From Haloplanus salinus (lineage in GTDB: Archaea; Halobacteriota; Halobacteria; Halobacteriales; Haloferacaceae): a stretch of DNA of 64,000 nucleotides. Below the pieces are notes generated by a model that saw only the letters and a list, made by a program, of their open reading frames with translations, made no database searches and was not told where the DNA came from. The stretch lies in NCBI RefSeq assembly GCF_003336245.1, contig NZ_QPHM01000003.1, positions 62,001 through 126,000 on the forward strand. Direction: 5' to 3'. The position numbers and the translations under genes are program-made. Of the stretch, positions 9,418 through 17,926 are shown in pieces. Positions within the stretch are counted from its first letter, which is position 1. Each line of letters opens with the position of its first letter.

Positions 9418-9726
9418 ATGTCGATCACCGAGACTGACGAGGCGACACGAGACGCGTGGGTCGCCGAGACGGCCGGCCAGACCCGCAAGCGCCTCGAGGC
9501 AGTCGAAACCGGCGGCGCTCCGTTCGGCGAGGAGGCAACTGTGGCCTACGGCGATGAGGTGAGCGTGATCGACGCAGCCATCGCGGCTGCGACCCCAAAG
9601 ACGCTACGCGAGCAGTTTTACTCCTTCCCTGTGGGTGAAGCTCTCCCAACGTTAGAGCGGTCTTCGATCTTCGCAGTTCCGACCGAGAGAGTTACCTTCC
9701 GCTCGACGCGGCCCCGGGTTCGCTAG
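9418..9726 (+). CDS. Small hypothetical protein
   Basis: 102 residues. The first 80 are acidic and helical in character (SITETDEATRDAWVAETAGQ) and typical of haloarchaeal proteins; the last 20 are basic and low in acidic residues, so the natural C-terminus may have been replaced after a rearrangement. An A/T-rich stretch (cataaaaacc) lies about 25-30 bases upstream of the ATG and could be the TATA element of a leaderless transcript. No domain recognised. Confidence 0.5.
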   Translation: MSITETDEATRDAWVAETAGQTRKRLEAVETGGAPFGEEATVAYGDEVSVIDAAIAAATPKTLREQFYSFPVGEALPTLERSSIFAVPTERVTFRSTRPRVR

Positions 9727-9869
9727 CTTGTCTGCCTGCTTTTCTCGGGTGACGACATACTTTCGTCTAGGATCTCGAGGCGGTCGGTGAACGGACATTG
9801 CCACGGCACTGGGCTACGAAGCACCGAGCTACGACAATCGATATCAGTACCGGACACTACCGTACTGGT

Positions 9870-10976
9870 ATGACTGATCCGCTTCCGATCACGCTCGTCA
9901 GTGGTCCTCTTGGCGCCGGCAAAACGACGCTCGTCAACAGCCTCCTGAACGATCCGGGTGACAGACGTATCGCCGTCGTGGTCAACGACATGGGAGAGGT
10001 GAACGTCGACGCCGAACTGCTGGAGGCGGAGAGCGATGATGGCGTAATCGACCTTTCGAACGGGTGTATCTGCTGTCGTCTGCAAGATGACCTCGTAACC
10101 GAGGTAACCCGCCTTGCCGACGAGCGCTCTTTCGAGTACCTCGTCGTGGAAGCCTCCGGGATCAGCGAGCCGATTCCCGTTGCGCGGACGCTGACGGCCG
10201 GGACGGACGACGCAAGCCTCCCCGATCGGTTCCGCCTCGACACGACCGTCTCGGTGATCGACGCCTACGGGTTCTGGAAGGCGTTCGACCCCGCTGAGTC
10301 GCTCCCCGACGCTGCGCCATCGCCCGAACGGCCGCTGACCGAGGTGCTCGTCGACCAGGTCGAGTTCTGCGACGTGCTGCTGTTAAATAAGTGTGATATG
10401 GTCCCGGACGACGAACTCGACGCAGTCGAGGCATCGATTCGGGAGCTCCAGCCCCGTGCGGAGCTCTATCGGACGACTTACTCCGAGGTCGATCCTGAAA
10501 CTGTTCTCGGCACAGGCTCGTTCGATTTCGAGGTGGCCCGCCGCCAACAGGGCTGGAAGCGGGCGCTCGCCGTAGCTGAGGAGGAAGGGCCCGATCACGA
10601 CGGCCATGATCATGGTGCTCAGTCGGCAGCCGCCGCACACGGCGTCGAGTCGTTCGTTTACCGCCGGGAACAGCCATTCGACGCCGACCGGTTCGACGCG
10701 TGGCTCGACGAGTGGGAGGGAAATGTAATCCGTCTGAAAGGATTCGCGTGGGTCGCGAGTCGTCCCGAGACTGTCCTCGGCGTGAGTCAGGCCGGGCCGG
10801 CCGTCCAGGCCGGTCCGCTCGGTGAGTGGGGTGCAGACGACCCCACGACGCGGCTCGTGATTATCGGCCGTGACCTCGACGGTGACACCATCACGGCCGC
10901 TCTCGACGGATGCTTGGCCGACGAATCCGCGGAGGCAGGGACGGCTGAAACCGACCCCTTTCCCCGCGAGAGTTAG
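9870..10976 (+). CDS. CobW/P47K-family GTPase, probable metallochaperone
   Basis: 368 residues, cytoplasmic. It is a G3E GTPase of the COG0523 group, with Walker A GPLGAGKTTLVNSL at the N-terminus, the family's metal-binding CICC motif (GCICCRL) near residue 68, LVVEASGISEP, and the NKCD guanine-specificity motif near residue 177. A His-rich stretch (DHDGHDHG) precedes the C-terminal CobW-C domain. Family members insert or deliver Zn2+, Co2+ or other metals; the presence of both CICC and a His loop fits zinc or cobalt handling, but the target metal is an inference. The ATG at 9870 was chosen because the P-loop then begins 12 residues in; the longer frame adds an unlikely leader. The stop overlaps the end of a convergent 50-residue gene. 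Confidence 0.9.
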   Translation: MTDPLPITLVSGPLGAGKTTLVNSLLNDPGDRRIAVVVNDMGEVNVDAELLEAESDDGVIDLSNGCICCRLQDDLVTEVTRLADERSFEYLVVEASGISEPIPVARTLTAGTDDASLPDRFRLDTTVSVIDAYGFWKAFDPAESLPDAAPSPERPLTEVLVDQVEFCDVLLLNKCDMVPDDELDAVEASIRELQPRAELYRTTYSEVDPETVLGTGSFDFEVARRQQGWKRALAVAEEEGPDHDGHDHGAQSAAAAHGVESFVYRREQPFDADRFDAWLDEWEGNVIRLKGFAWVASRPETVLGVSQAGPAVQAGPLGEWGADDPTTRLVIIGRDLDGDTITAALDGCLADESAEAGTAETDPFPRES

Positions 10977-11125
10977 ATACCGACGTCTTCGCGGAGGTCG
11001 TCCCAGGAGTCGTGAAAGCCGTACGTCGACTGCGAGGTGCCGCCAACCGCCGACTGATAGGTCTCGTCGTACGACAGCAGTTGCGTCCAGCCGTCGTGGT
11101 AGCGGTAACTACAGTACTGGCACAT
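10973..11125 (-). CDS. 50-residue protein with CQYC motif
   Basis: A short gene: ATG at 11125 and TAA at 10973. The protein starts MCQYCSYRYHDGWTQLL and ends DSWDDLREDVGI; it is acidic and aromatic-rich as expected for a real haloarchaeal small protein. The N-terminal CxxC could bind zinc alone or in a dimer. It is convergent with and overlaps the CobW-type GTPase by three bases. A link to metal homeostasis is only suggested by this position. Confidence 0.5.
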   Translation of the reverse strand: MCQYCSYRYHDGWTQLLSYDETYQSAVGGTSQSTYGFHDSWDDLREDVGI

Positions 11126-11191
11126 GGGACGGCATAGTCACGACGCCATCATAGGTCTATCGTCTACAAAGAACGGGAGCCGGAGTGCGGT

Positions 11192-12355
11192 CTACGGTTC
11201 CAGCAGGACCTTCGTCACACCCTCTTCGCGGTTATCGAAGGCTTCGTACATCTCCGGCGCCTCTTCCAGGCCAACGCGATGGGAGACGACCCAGCTGGGG
11301 TCGGCACGCCCTGAAATAATCATATCGCGGAGCTCGCGGTTGTAGGACTTGACGTTACACTGGCCGGTGCCGAGGGCCTGCCCTTTCTCGAACAGGAGGC
11401 CGAAGTCGATGCCAAGTCGACCTTGGGCGGCCATATCGTCGGGTGCGCCGGGGTCTTCCGGCACGTAGAGACCTGGAATTCCGAGTTCACCTGTCGGACG
11501 GACCGTCCGAATCAGGTTGTTGATGACGACCGCGGGGTTCTCGCGGGCCGGGTCGTACGCGGAGTCGGCCTCCTTCTCGGGGTCGACGGCCTGGTAGCCA
11601 ACGGCGTCGACGCCCTTGTCGACACCGCCGCCGTAGAGGTCCTTGATCTGCTCGACCGGGTCGCCATCCTCGAAGTTGATCGGCGTCGCGTCGCAGTGTT
11701 CTTCGGCGAGTTCGAGGCGGCTCGGCACGCGGTCGACGAAGTAGATGTCGGAGGCACCCTTGAGCTTCGCGCTGTATGCGGCCATCAGGCCGACCGGACC
11801 AGCACCGTAGATTGCCACGGAGTCGCCGGCTTCGAGGTTGGCGAGTTCGGTCCCGTGCCACCCCGTCGGGAAGATGTCGGCGAGGAGCGCGAACGAGTCC
11901 TCGTGTTCGTCGCCGTCGGGCAGTTTGAGTGCGTTGAAGTCGGCGTAGGGGATGCGGAGCTTCTCGGCCTGTCCTCCTTTGTACGGCCCCATAGCGACGT
12001 AGCCGTACGCCCCGCCGGCGAAGCCGGGGTTGACGTTCGTACAGAAGCCGGTGTACCCCTTCTCGCAGTTCTCGCAGTGTCCGCAGGCGACGTTGAACGG
12101 GGCGACGACGCGGTCACCAACTTCGAGGCTCGACACCGCCTCACCGACTTCAGTGACGATTCCCATGTTTTCGTGACCGAAGACGATACCCGGCTCCGCG
12201 GCCGTCCGCCCCTCGTACATGTGGAGGTCGGACCCGCAGATGCACGTCGTCGTGATGTCGATGAGGACATCGTTCGGGTGCTCAATCGCCGGTTCGTCGA
12301 CTTCTTCGACGGCGACGTCGTGTGGTCCCTTGTAGACCACGGCGTTCATTGACAT
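11192..12355 (-). CDS. Glutathione-independent formaldehyde dehydrogenase-type zinc alcohol dehydrogenase
   Basis: 387 residues, medium-chain dehydrogenase, cytoplasmic. The catalytic zinc site is seen in CICGSDLHMYEG and in GHENMG; the structural zinc lobe has four Cys (CGHCENCEKGYTGFC). The NAD(P) Rossmann motif is YGAGPVGLMAAYSA, followed by an acidic residue (VDR) that favours NAD. The insertion around PGFAGGAYGYVAMGPYKGGQAE and the long region after the Rossmann fold are typical of glutathione-independent formaldehyde dehydrogenase/dismutase (FdhA type). The natural substrate in haloarchaea is not established. An in-frame second Met (MSMNAVV) two codons in is also possible as start. It lies three bases after a GlcG/HbpS-type gene, so they form an operon. 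Confidence 0.85.
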   Translation of the reverse strand: MSMNAVVYKGPHDVAVEEVDEPAIEHPNDVLIDITTTCICGSDLHMYEGRTAAEPGIVFGHENMGIVTEVGEAVSSLEVGDRVVAPFNVACGHCENCEKGYTGFCTNVNPGFAGGAYGYVAMGPYKGGQAEKLRIPYADFNALKLPDGDEHEDSFALLADIFPTGWHGTELANLEAGDSVAIYGAGPVGLMAAYSAKLKGASDIYFVDRVPSRLELAEEHCDATPINFEDGDPVEQIKDLYGGGVDKGVDAVGYQAVDPEKEADSAYDPARENPAVVINNLIRTVRPTGELGIPGLYVPEDPGAPDDMAAQGRLGIDFGLLFEKGQALGTGQCNVKSYNRELRDMIISGRADPSWVVSHRVGLEEAPEMYEAFDNREEGVTKVLLEP

Positions 12356-12358
12356 TGA

Positions 12359-12784
12359 TCACTCACCTCGGATCTCTTCCCAACGGCTGACGCCGGCCTG
12401 CGCGACTTCCATGTCCTGTTCGACGGCGCCACCGGACACGCCGAACGCGCCGACGACGTCCCCGTCCTCGTCGGTCAGCGGATAGCCGCCGCCGAAGATG
12501 ACGATCCGTCCTTCGTCGGTCGTCTGAAGCCCGTATAGCGAGTTGCCGGGCTCGGACGGCTCGGCGAGTTCGTGTGTAGGCATGTCTAGCGCGGCCGACG
12601 TGTAAGCCTTGTTCCGTGAGATGGAGACCGACGCGAGCCACGCGTCGTCCATCCGGTGTTGCGCGATGAGGTTCCCCTCGCTGTTCGCGACGGCAATAAC
12701 CATCGGGTTGTCGATTTCTTCGGCTTTCCGTTCTGCCGCATTGATTAACTCCTTCGCCGTGTCAAGGGTGATAGATTGTACCAT
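12359..12784 (-). CDS. GlcG/HbpS-family (DUF336) protein
   Basis: 141 residues from ATG 12784. The whole length matches the GlcG/HbpS (DUF336) fold: an N-terminal helix (LDTAKELINAAERKAEEI), a strand pair with NSEGNLIAQHRMDDA, SRNKAYTSAALDM, then GRIVIFGGGYPLTDEDGDVVGAFGVSGG. Members bind haem or corrinoid-like ligands or act beside oxidoreductases; the exact role is unknown. It is the first gene of an operon with the FdhA-type dehydrogenase, suggesting a shared substrate or redox function. The start was chosen because a TATA-like element lies at the right distance for a leaderless transcript. Confidence 0.8.
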   Translation of the reverse strand: MVQSITLDTAKELINAAERKAEEIDNPMVIAVANSEGNLIAQHRMDDAWLASVSISRNKAYTSAALDMPTHELAEPSEPGNSLYGLQTTDEGRIVIFGGGYPLTDEDGDVVGAFGVSGGAVEQDMEVAQAGVSRWEEIRGE

Positions 12785-12805
12785 TCCAATCATATCTATC
12801 GATCC

Positions 12806-12814
12806 ACTATAATA
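12806..12814 (-). promoter_or_regulatory. TATA-box candidate for the GlcG-FdhA operon
   Basis: On the minus strand the sequence reads TTATTATAG centred about 26 bases before the ATG at 12784, the spacing expected for an archaeal promoter giving a nearly leaderless mRNA. Confidence 0.5.
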
Positions 12815-13183
12815 AGCGTTTGTTGTTGCCTCTTCGTGCTGAGTTTGTCTCCAAACGAGACGAGAGGGAGTCAATAGTATCAGTCAATGTTTTCCGTGTA
12901 TCCGTATCGATGTAATTCTAAGCAGTTGCTCTACGCCAGCTCTCGCCAGCTAAGTAACCGATGAATCGTGGCATTTGGTGTAACTAATTTAGGTTACTAT
13001 ACGTCGCAGGACGACTCACGGATCAACAGCCGTATACTTCAATTTTTGACAGTATCCGATTAACCTCCGCAACCGCTATTTGACCGTCCAGCGCTAGGTC
13101 TGATAGATGATAACGGGAGGTCGCACCGCTGGTTCATCGATCTGCTCGCAGTCCTCTGTGTGGCCTGAGATTTCACCGCTTAA

Positions 13184-13432
13184 AATCTCGAATTTCACTC
13201 TTCACGGACGTGTCCTGCCTCAGGTGGAGCGGCAACCGGGCACTACAGCGATGATCTCGGGCAGAGTGAGCACGCACTCACCGGTGCGATCGGCTGCGAA
13301 GTCGCTCAAATCGCCGGCAGTATCGTTGTGTCCGTCGGCAACGATCCGGTCGTAGTCGTGACCAGCAGCGCGAACCGCGTGAGTGCGCCGAAACTCGCCG
13401 CTCACTTTGACAGCCCGGAAGCGTCGGTGTTC
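13184..13432 (+). pseudogene. Coding-like remnant upstream of the RelE-like gene
   Basis: After an in-frame TAA at 13181 the plus frame is open and protein-like (YSDDLGQSEHALTGAIG, IVVSVGNDPVVVVTSS, VSAPKLAAHF) and continues into the RelE-like gene without a stop. No ATG precedes it. The strand-strand-helix flavour of VVSVGNDPVVVVT could come from a PIN-type toxin, but this is a guess. The sequence from 12815 to 13180 shows no recognisable gene. Confidence 0.25.
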
Positions 13433-13727
13433 ATGGCCGACGCCGAAGAGGTCAAAGACCGGATCCTCTCGAAACTCGACGAGGTGGTTGACTCGGAGTG
13501 GCGGGATCCGTCGGACTTCCTCGAACCGCTAACCGGTGGAGCCGTTCTCCAGACTCCCGGTGGGCCAGTACCGCCTCGTCTGCGTTCTCGATCACGGTAC
13601 ATCGGTCCTCGAAGTCCATCGAATCGAACATCGGAGAGGGGCCGATACAGCCGACGACTGGGAACGCTGGCTATCCACGGAGATCCGCGACGCGCTCGAA
13701 GCGAGGATACGGAACAAGCGGCAGTAG
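13433..13727 (+). pseudogene. RelE/ParE-family toxin, frameshifted
   Basis: The N-terminal half reads in one frame from ATG 13433 (KDRILSKLDEVVDSEWRDPSDFLEPLTG). The second half continues in another frame (EPFSRLPVGQYRLVCVLD, then VLEVHRIEHRRGAD). Joined, they give the RelE layout: a helix hairpin, LxPLxG-x-P-x-xLRVGxYR, and the final VxxIxHRRxxY-like strand. An extra G near 13538 (ggtggag in place of ggtgag) explains the frame change. RelE toxins are ribosome-dependent mRNA interferases; this copy should be inactive unless frameshifting rescues it. No intact antitoxin was found beside it. A 24-codon protein-like scrap follows (about 13748-13820). Confidence 0.6.
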
Positions 13728-13972
13728 ATCGACCGGCGGTGCTAGATGCCGGTGGAAGCGGGGTTCGTTGAGGCGTACGAACGAGGCGAGCGGGACAACC
13801 ACTACGAAATCACGGCGTAGGAGGGAGTATCGGGTCACACTTGCAGACGGGCGGCCGGGCCAGTCCTCCCCGCAAGTTTCGCTCCGACAAGAGAATGGAG
13901 CGTTCGAGTGCAGTCGGGTGACCGGTTCACCTGTCGCCTGCGGCACCGAACGCTCTTCATCCGAACCTGATC

Positions 13973-14278
13973 ATGGCTACTGACCGGTACACACAGGGAT
14001 GCGAGCGGAGCAACGACCCGACGAGAGACACCGAAGCGTCGGGCGATACTCCGGCATCCGACCACATCCCCGTCACGGCGCTCATCGCCGAAGAATACAC
14101 ACTCCGGTTCGCCTGACTCGCCGACGGCAACGCGGAGGCGGTCCCCGGGACCGACGAGCGTTCACCGGACGCCTGGTGTGGAGACGACGGCGTGACCTCG
14201 CTCGAACAGGCCATCGCGGTGCTCAAACTGTGGCGGACTGTCTATCATGCGGACTCGCTCAAGCCGCTCAACCTGTGA
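13973..14278 (+). pseudogene. Small acidic protein gene with an in-frame TGA
   Basis: ATG at 13973 opens a frame of 101 sense codons ending at TGA 14276, interrupted once by TGA at 14114. Both halves are acidic and protein-like (ASDHIPVTALIAEEYTL before, TSLEQAIAVLKLWRTVYH after). A single TGG to TGA change would explain the break, since the reading at that point is FA-stop-LADGN. Haloarchaea are not known to use selenocysteine and no such machinery is seen here, so nonsense decay is the likely cause. The family was not recognised. Confidence 0.5.
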
Positions 14279-14322
14279 AGGAACCCCGCTTGAGGCTGAG
14301 TTACCTCTTTAGTTGAGAACTC

Positions 14323-14550
14323 TCAGTCCGTCCCGTCAGGAACGAGCCGGTTCGCCGCCCGTTCCTCGTACGCCGACTGGTTCCGTGCCTCGATGGTACA
14401 CATCTCCTCGGGGTGGCAGAAGGCGTACGCGAGCGCGGCGTGGACCTCGGCAACCGGGATTTCGTAGCTCGCGGCGATCGCCTCTGGCGTGTCGTCCCCG
14501 TCGACGTACCGCTGGTAGGAGTCACTCCCGGCGCACGTCCGAGCCGACTT
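14323..14550 (-). pseudogene. DUF433 antitoxin-like C-terminal remnant
   Basis: The minus frame ending at TGA 14323 encodes YQRYVDGDDTPEAIAASYEI, PVAEVHAALAYAFCHPEEM and a charged tail, the core of DUF433 (VapB-type antitoxin) proteins with their helix-turn-helix (D-x-x-PEAIAxxY...VYAALAY). The N-terminal part of the family is missing: the frame loses its character around 14540, where an oppositely oriented HTH-like gene begins. It is therefore a truncated copy created by a rearrangement. Confidence 0.5.
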
Positions 14551-14572
14551 GGAACAGAACGGTGCCGTCCAG

Positions 14573-14854
14573 ATGTTTGCCTCGTACGACCGGGAACAGC
14601 ACCGATTCCAGGACGTTGAGCTCGCCTGGGAAGAACAGGAGTTCCTTGAACGAATTGCCGAACTCGTTGCCGGCGATTGTTCACTCCACGAGGCCGTCGA
14701 TTGGACCGTCGTCGAGGAGGCCGAGCGCTACACGGGTGCGCAGTGGGCTGATATCCGGGGTGTGACCGCGGACGCTGTCCGTTCGAACGTCAATCCGGCT
14801 CGCGAGAAGTTGCTCGCTGAGGAAGATCGTGAATCGAGTGGAGGTGCGCTTTAG
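14573..14854 (+). CDS. HTH-like protein, probably truncated at the N-terminus
   Basis: 93 residues from the ATG at 14573 (a TTG at 14549 is an alternative). Acidic, helical, with SLHEAVDWTVVEEAERYTG followed by QWADIRGVTADAVRSNVNPA, which has the spacing of a helix-turn-helix of the sigma-factor region 4 or MerR type. It abuts the broken DUF433 remnant head-to-head, so its natural N-terminus was probably lost at the same junction. DNA binding is an inference. Confidence 0.4.
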   Translation: MFASYDREQHRFQDVELAWEEQEFLERIAELVAGDCSLHEAVDWTVVEEAERYTGAQWADIRGVTADAVRSNVNPAREKLLAEEDRESSGGAL

Positions 14855-14908
14855 GTTGATTTTCGATAGACGATTCCCATCGGTATCGATAGAGCAGCGT
14901 CCGAAACC

Positions 14909-17056
14909 CTAGTCTGCCGGTCGCGCTTGCCCCGGCGCTGAGACGCCCGGGAGACTCGGAACGGAGAGGTCGATCCGTCGAAGCAACTGCGCGTTGATCG
15001 CGACGATGACCGTACTCAGAGACATCAACAGAGCACCGATAGCAGGCGACAGGAGAATCCCGACCGGAGCTAATACGCCCGCTGCCAGCGGAATCGCAAA
15101 GACGTTGTAGCCCGCGGCCCAGACGATGTTCTCCTGCATCTTCCGGTAGCTCGCTGTGCTCAGCTTCACGAGCCGGACGGCGTCCATCGGGTTGTTCTGG
15201 ACGAGGATGACATCAGCCGATTGGACGGCCACGTCCGTCCCGCTGCCGATGGCGATGCCGACGTCAGCCCGGGCCAACGCCGGCGCATCGTTGACGCCGT
15301 CACCGACCATCCCGACCAGTTTCCCCTGGCCCTGGAGTTCCTGAACCTTCTTGTCCTTGTCCTCGGGCAGCACCTCGGCGAAGACCGTGTCGATACCCAA
15401 TTCGTCGGCCACCGCGTCGGCCACGTCCTGGGAATCGCCGGTCAGCATCGCCACTTCGATGCCGAGTCCGTGGAGCGCGTCGACGACCCGGTAACTCTCC
15501 TCGCGGATCACGTCTGCCATGGCGAAGGCGGCGATCAGTTCACCCTCACGGACGAGGTACACGACCGTTTGCGCGTTCTCGCCGGCTTCGTCGGCGAAAC
15601 GTCGCAGATCGGACGGAATGTCACTGTCGAGGTGGTTCAGGAGGTTCGGACCGCCGACGTACACCTCGTCGCCGTCGACCATCGCCCGGACGCCCCGACC
15701 TTTCATCGCCTCGAAGTGGTCCGCTTCGGGCGCGTCGACACCCCGCTCGTGGGCCGCCTCGCGGATCGCCCGCGCGATCATGTGCTCGGAGTCGCTCTCG
15801 ACGGCGGCGGCCAGCGCCAACGCGTCCTCTTCGTCGACCCCGTCGATGGTCACCATCCCGACCACGCCGTGCTCGCCTTCGGTGAGCGTTCCCGTCTTGT
15901 CGAAGATGATCGCGTCGAGCTTACGAGCGTCCTCCATGGCGATCCGATCGCGGACGAGCATCCCGTTCTGGGCCGCAAGTGACGTGTTGATCGCAACGAC
16001 GAGCGGGATAGCGAGCCCGAGTGCGTGTGGGCACGCGATGACCAGAACGGTCACGACACGCTCGATCACCGTTGCGTCGAACGAGATCGCGACCGTCCAC
16101 GCAATCGCGGTCACGGCTGCTGCCGCAACGGCGACGTAGAACAGCCAGCCTGCCGCGCGGTCGGCCAGCACCTGGGTCTTGGACTTGCTCTCCTGAGCCT
16201 CCTCGACGAGGCGCATGATGCCCGCGAGCGTCGTCTCGTCACCTGTTGCGTCGATTCGGACCCGGAGACTCCCATCGCCGTTGACAGTGCCACCGATGAC
16301 CTCGTCGTCGGGTTCTTTCGAGACAGGCCTGGATTCGCCGGTAATCATCGCCTCGTTCACGTCGGAATCACCGTCCTCGACGACGCCGTCGGCCGGGACG
16401 CTCGCGCCGGGTCGAACGAGCACAAGGTCACCCTCCGATAGCTCGCTCACCGGTACCTCCTCGGTATCCCCACGTTCAGTGATCCGCTCTGCCGTGTCGG
16501 GCATGAGCTTCGCCAGCTCGTCGAGGGCGCTCGACGCTCGGCGGACGGAGCGCATCTCGATCCAGTGGCCCAACAGCATGATGTCGATCAGCGTCACCAA
16601 CTCCCAGAAAAACGCCGACTGCGTGGGGAAGACGACGCTCGCGAGGCTGTAGACGAACGCGACCGTGATCGCCATCGAAATGAGCGTCATCATCCCTGGC
16701 GAGCGATCCTCTAGTTCCGGACGAGCCATCCGGAGGAACGGCACGCCCCCGTAGGCGAAGACGATCACCGCGAAGACGGGGTTGATCCACTCGCTGCCCG
16801 GGAACGCCGGCATCGTGAATCCGAGCCACCCCTGAAGCGTTTCGCTGTACAGGAGGACGGGAATGGACAGGAGTGCCGAGACGAAAAAGCGCCGGCGGAA
16901 CATCTGCTCGTGGCCTTCGTGCATGCCACCGTGGTCGTCGTGCTGGTGGGGGTCGTGGTCACCAGCGCTCTCTCCGTCAGCGGAATCGATCTCAGTACTG
17001 TGATCGTAGGGATCGTGTGTGTCCGCCGAATGGTTTGGAGGGGTATCGGAATCCAT
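14909..17056 (-). CDS. copB: Copper-translocating P-type ATPase, CopB type (P1B-3)
   Basis: 715 residues, integral membrane pump. The N-terminal 50 residues are His-rich ([19 protein letters not shown]) and contain no CxxC heavy-metal domain, as in CopB. The sixth-helix metal motif is CPH ([14 protein letters not shown]), the CopB signature. Other motifs: MITGES in the actuator domain, [12 protein letters not shown] around the phosphorylated Asp, the HP-type nucleotide region, and [20 protein letters not shown]. Eight membrane helices are apparent. Known role of the group: efflux of Cu(I)/Cu(II). The length is normal and the reading is intact. Immediately upstream lies a small Cys-rich gene, likely related to metal handling. 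Confidence 0.92.
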   Translation of the reverse strand: MDSDTPPNHSADTHDPYDHSTEIDSADGESAGDHDPHQHDDHGGMHEGHEQMFRRRFFVSALLSIPVLLYSETLQGWLGFTMPAFPGSEWINPVFAVIVFAYGGVPFLRMARPELEDRSPGMMTLISMAITVAFVYSLASVVFPTQSAFFWELVTLIDIMLLGHWIEMRSVRRASSALDELAKLMPDTAERITERGDTEEVPVSELSEGDLVLVRPGASVPADGVVEDGDSDVNEAMITGESRPVSKEPDDEVIGGTVNGDGSLRVRIDATGDETTLAGIMRLVEEAQESKSKTQVLADRAAGWLFYVAVAAAAVTAIAWTVAISFDATVIERVVTVLVIACPHALGLAIPLVVAINTSLAAQNGMLVRDRIAMEDARKLDAIIFDKTGTLTEGEHGVVGMVTIDGVDEEDALALAAAVESDSEHMIARAIREAAHERGVDAPEADHFEAMKGRGVRAMVDGDEVYVGGPNLLNHLDSDIPSDLRRFADEAGENAQTVVYLVREGELIAAFAMADVIREESYRVVDALHGLGIEVAMLTGDSQDVADAVADELGIDTVFAEVLPEDKDKKVQELQGQGKLVGMVGDGVNDAPALARADVGIAIGSGTDVAVQSADVILVQNNPMDAVRLVKLSTASYRKMQENIVWAAGYNVFAIPLAAGVLAPVGILLSPAIGALLMSLSTVIVAINAQLLRRIDLSVPSLPGVSAPGQARPAD

Positions 17057-17147
17057 CGTGGGTGCCTCGGAGCAACTTATCCCCTCTACCTACTCGGTCG
17101 AGCGTGAAATATCCCGTCGCCGCCCCGGGGCAGGCCGAGACGCTCGA

Positions 17148-17360
17148 TTAACAGCACTCGCTGTCGCCGGGGGTCCACTCACACGCGTCGCCCGCCGTAA
17201 GGCTGTTTTCGTCGATGTACACCGAAAGACAAGCGTAGTTGCAGAAGTACGCGGGCGAGCCACAGTCCGCCTCACAGTCGCGGACACAGATGGGGTGGTG
17301 AGCGAAGATACGTGACCACGATCTTCGCACTCCAGCGAACACGGACGCGTGGGTACGCAC
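17148..17360 (-). CDS. Small Cys-rich protein upstream of copB
   Basis: Up to 70 residues from a GTG at 17360; the true start is uncertain because no ATG is present and the first 20 residues look unlike the rest. The C-terminal 50 residues are rich in cysteine (ICVRDCEADCGSPAYFCNYACLSV, then DACEWTPGDSECC written in parts), with spacing reminiscent of TRASH/YHS-like metal-binding modules. It lies about 90 bases upstream of CopB on the same strand. Inference: a copper-binding or sensing partner, perhaps itself truncated. Confidence 0.45.
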   Translation of the reverse strand: MRTHASVFAGVRRSWSRIFAHHPICVRDCEADCGSPAYFCNYACLSVYIDENSLTAGDACEWTPGDSECC

Positions 17361-17498
17361 TCCTCGGATTCGGGCTCCTTGCGCTTCCCCCTCGGATCAC
17401 CAGCAGCGTACGAGGGCTCCCGCCGGATAGCATGAAGTTGGGCAGGAAAATCCCGGTCGACGACACCTTCGGAGTAATGTAGCTGAGCCCTGCCTCAT

Positions 17499-17870
17499 CT
17501 AGCCGCGGAATCCGAGCAATCGGAGTCCGTTCAGTGAAACGAGGACCGTCGATCCTTCGTGGCCGACCACGGCAAGGGGGAGCGGGATCCATTTGAGCAG
17601 GATCGTGCCGACCATGAGCGCGATCGCACCGAACGCGATGGCGAGATTGACGGTGAGCGTCCGGCGGGTCTTGCGTCCGAGACCGAAGACGTAGGGAATC
17701 TTGCTGAGATCGTCACCCATCAATACCACGTCGGCAGTATCGAGCGCGACGTCGGTCCCGGCGCCGCCCATCGCAATCCCGAGCGTCGCGGTCGCCAGCG
17801 CCGGCGCGTCGTTGACGCCGTCACCCACCATCGCCACGTTCTCGATACCTCTGGATTGGGTTGATTTCAC
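17499..17870 (-). pseudogene. C-terminal stub of a heavy-metal P-type ATPase
   Basis: 123 codons containing [39 protein letters not shown] and the C-terminal membrane pair ending [18 protein letters not shown]. This is the hinge and last two helices of a Zn/Cd/Co-type P1B ATPase (ZntA/CadA-like). The actuator, phosphorylation and nucleotide domains (about 500 residues) are missing, so the protein cannot pump. The stub sits between CopB and a broken USP gene. The 138 bases downstream (17361-17498) hold no recognisable gene. Confidence 0.7.
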
Positions 17871-17926
17871 AGTTTAAATATTCCCGCGAGCATGCGTCGG
17901 ACTACATAGACCTATCCACAGACCAC

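Noticed and set aside
12815-13180. A possible additional gene upstream of the GlcG operon
   Set aside because: No frame with a start and consistent composition was found.
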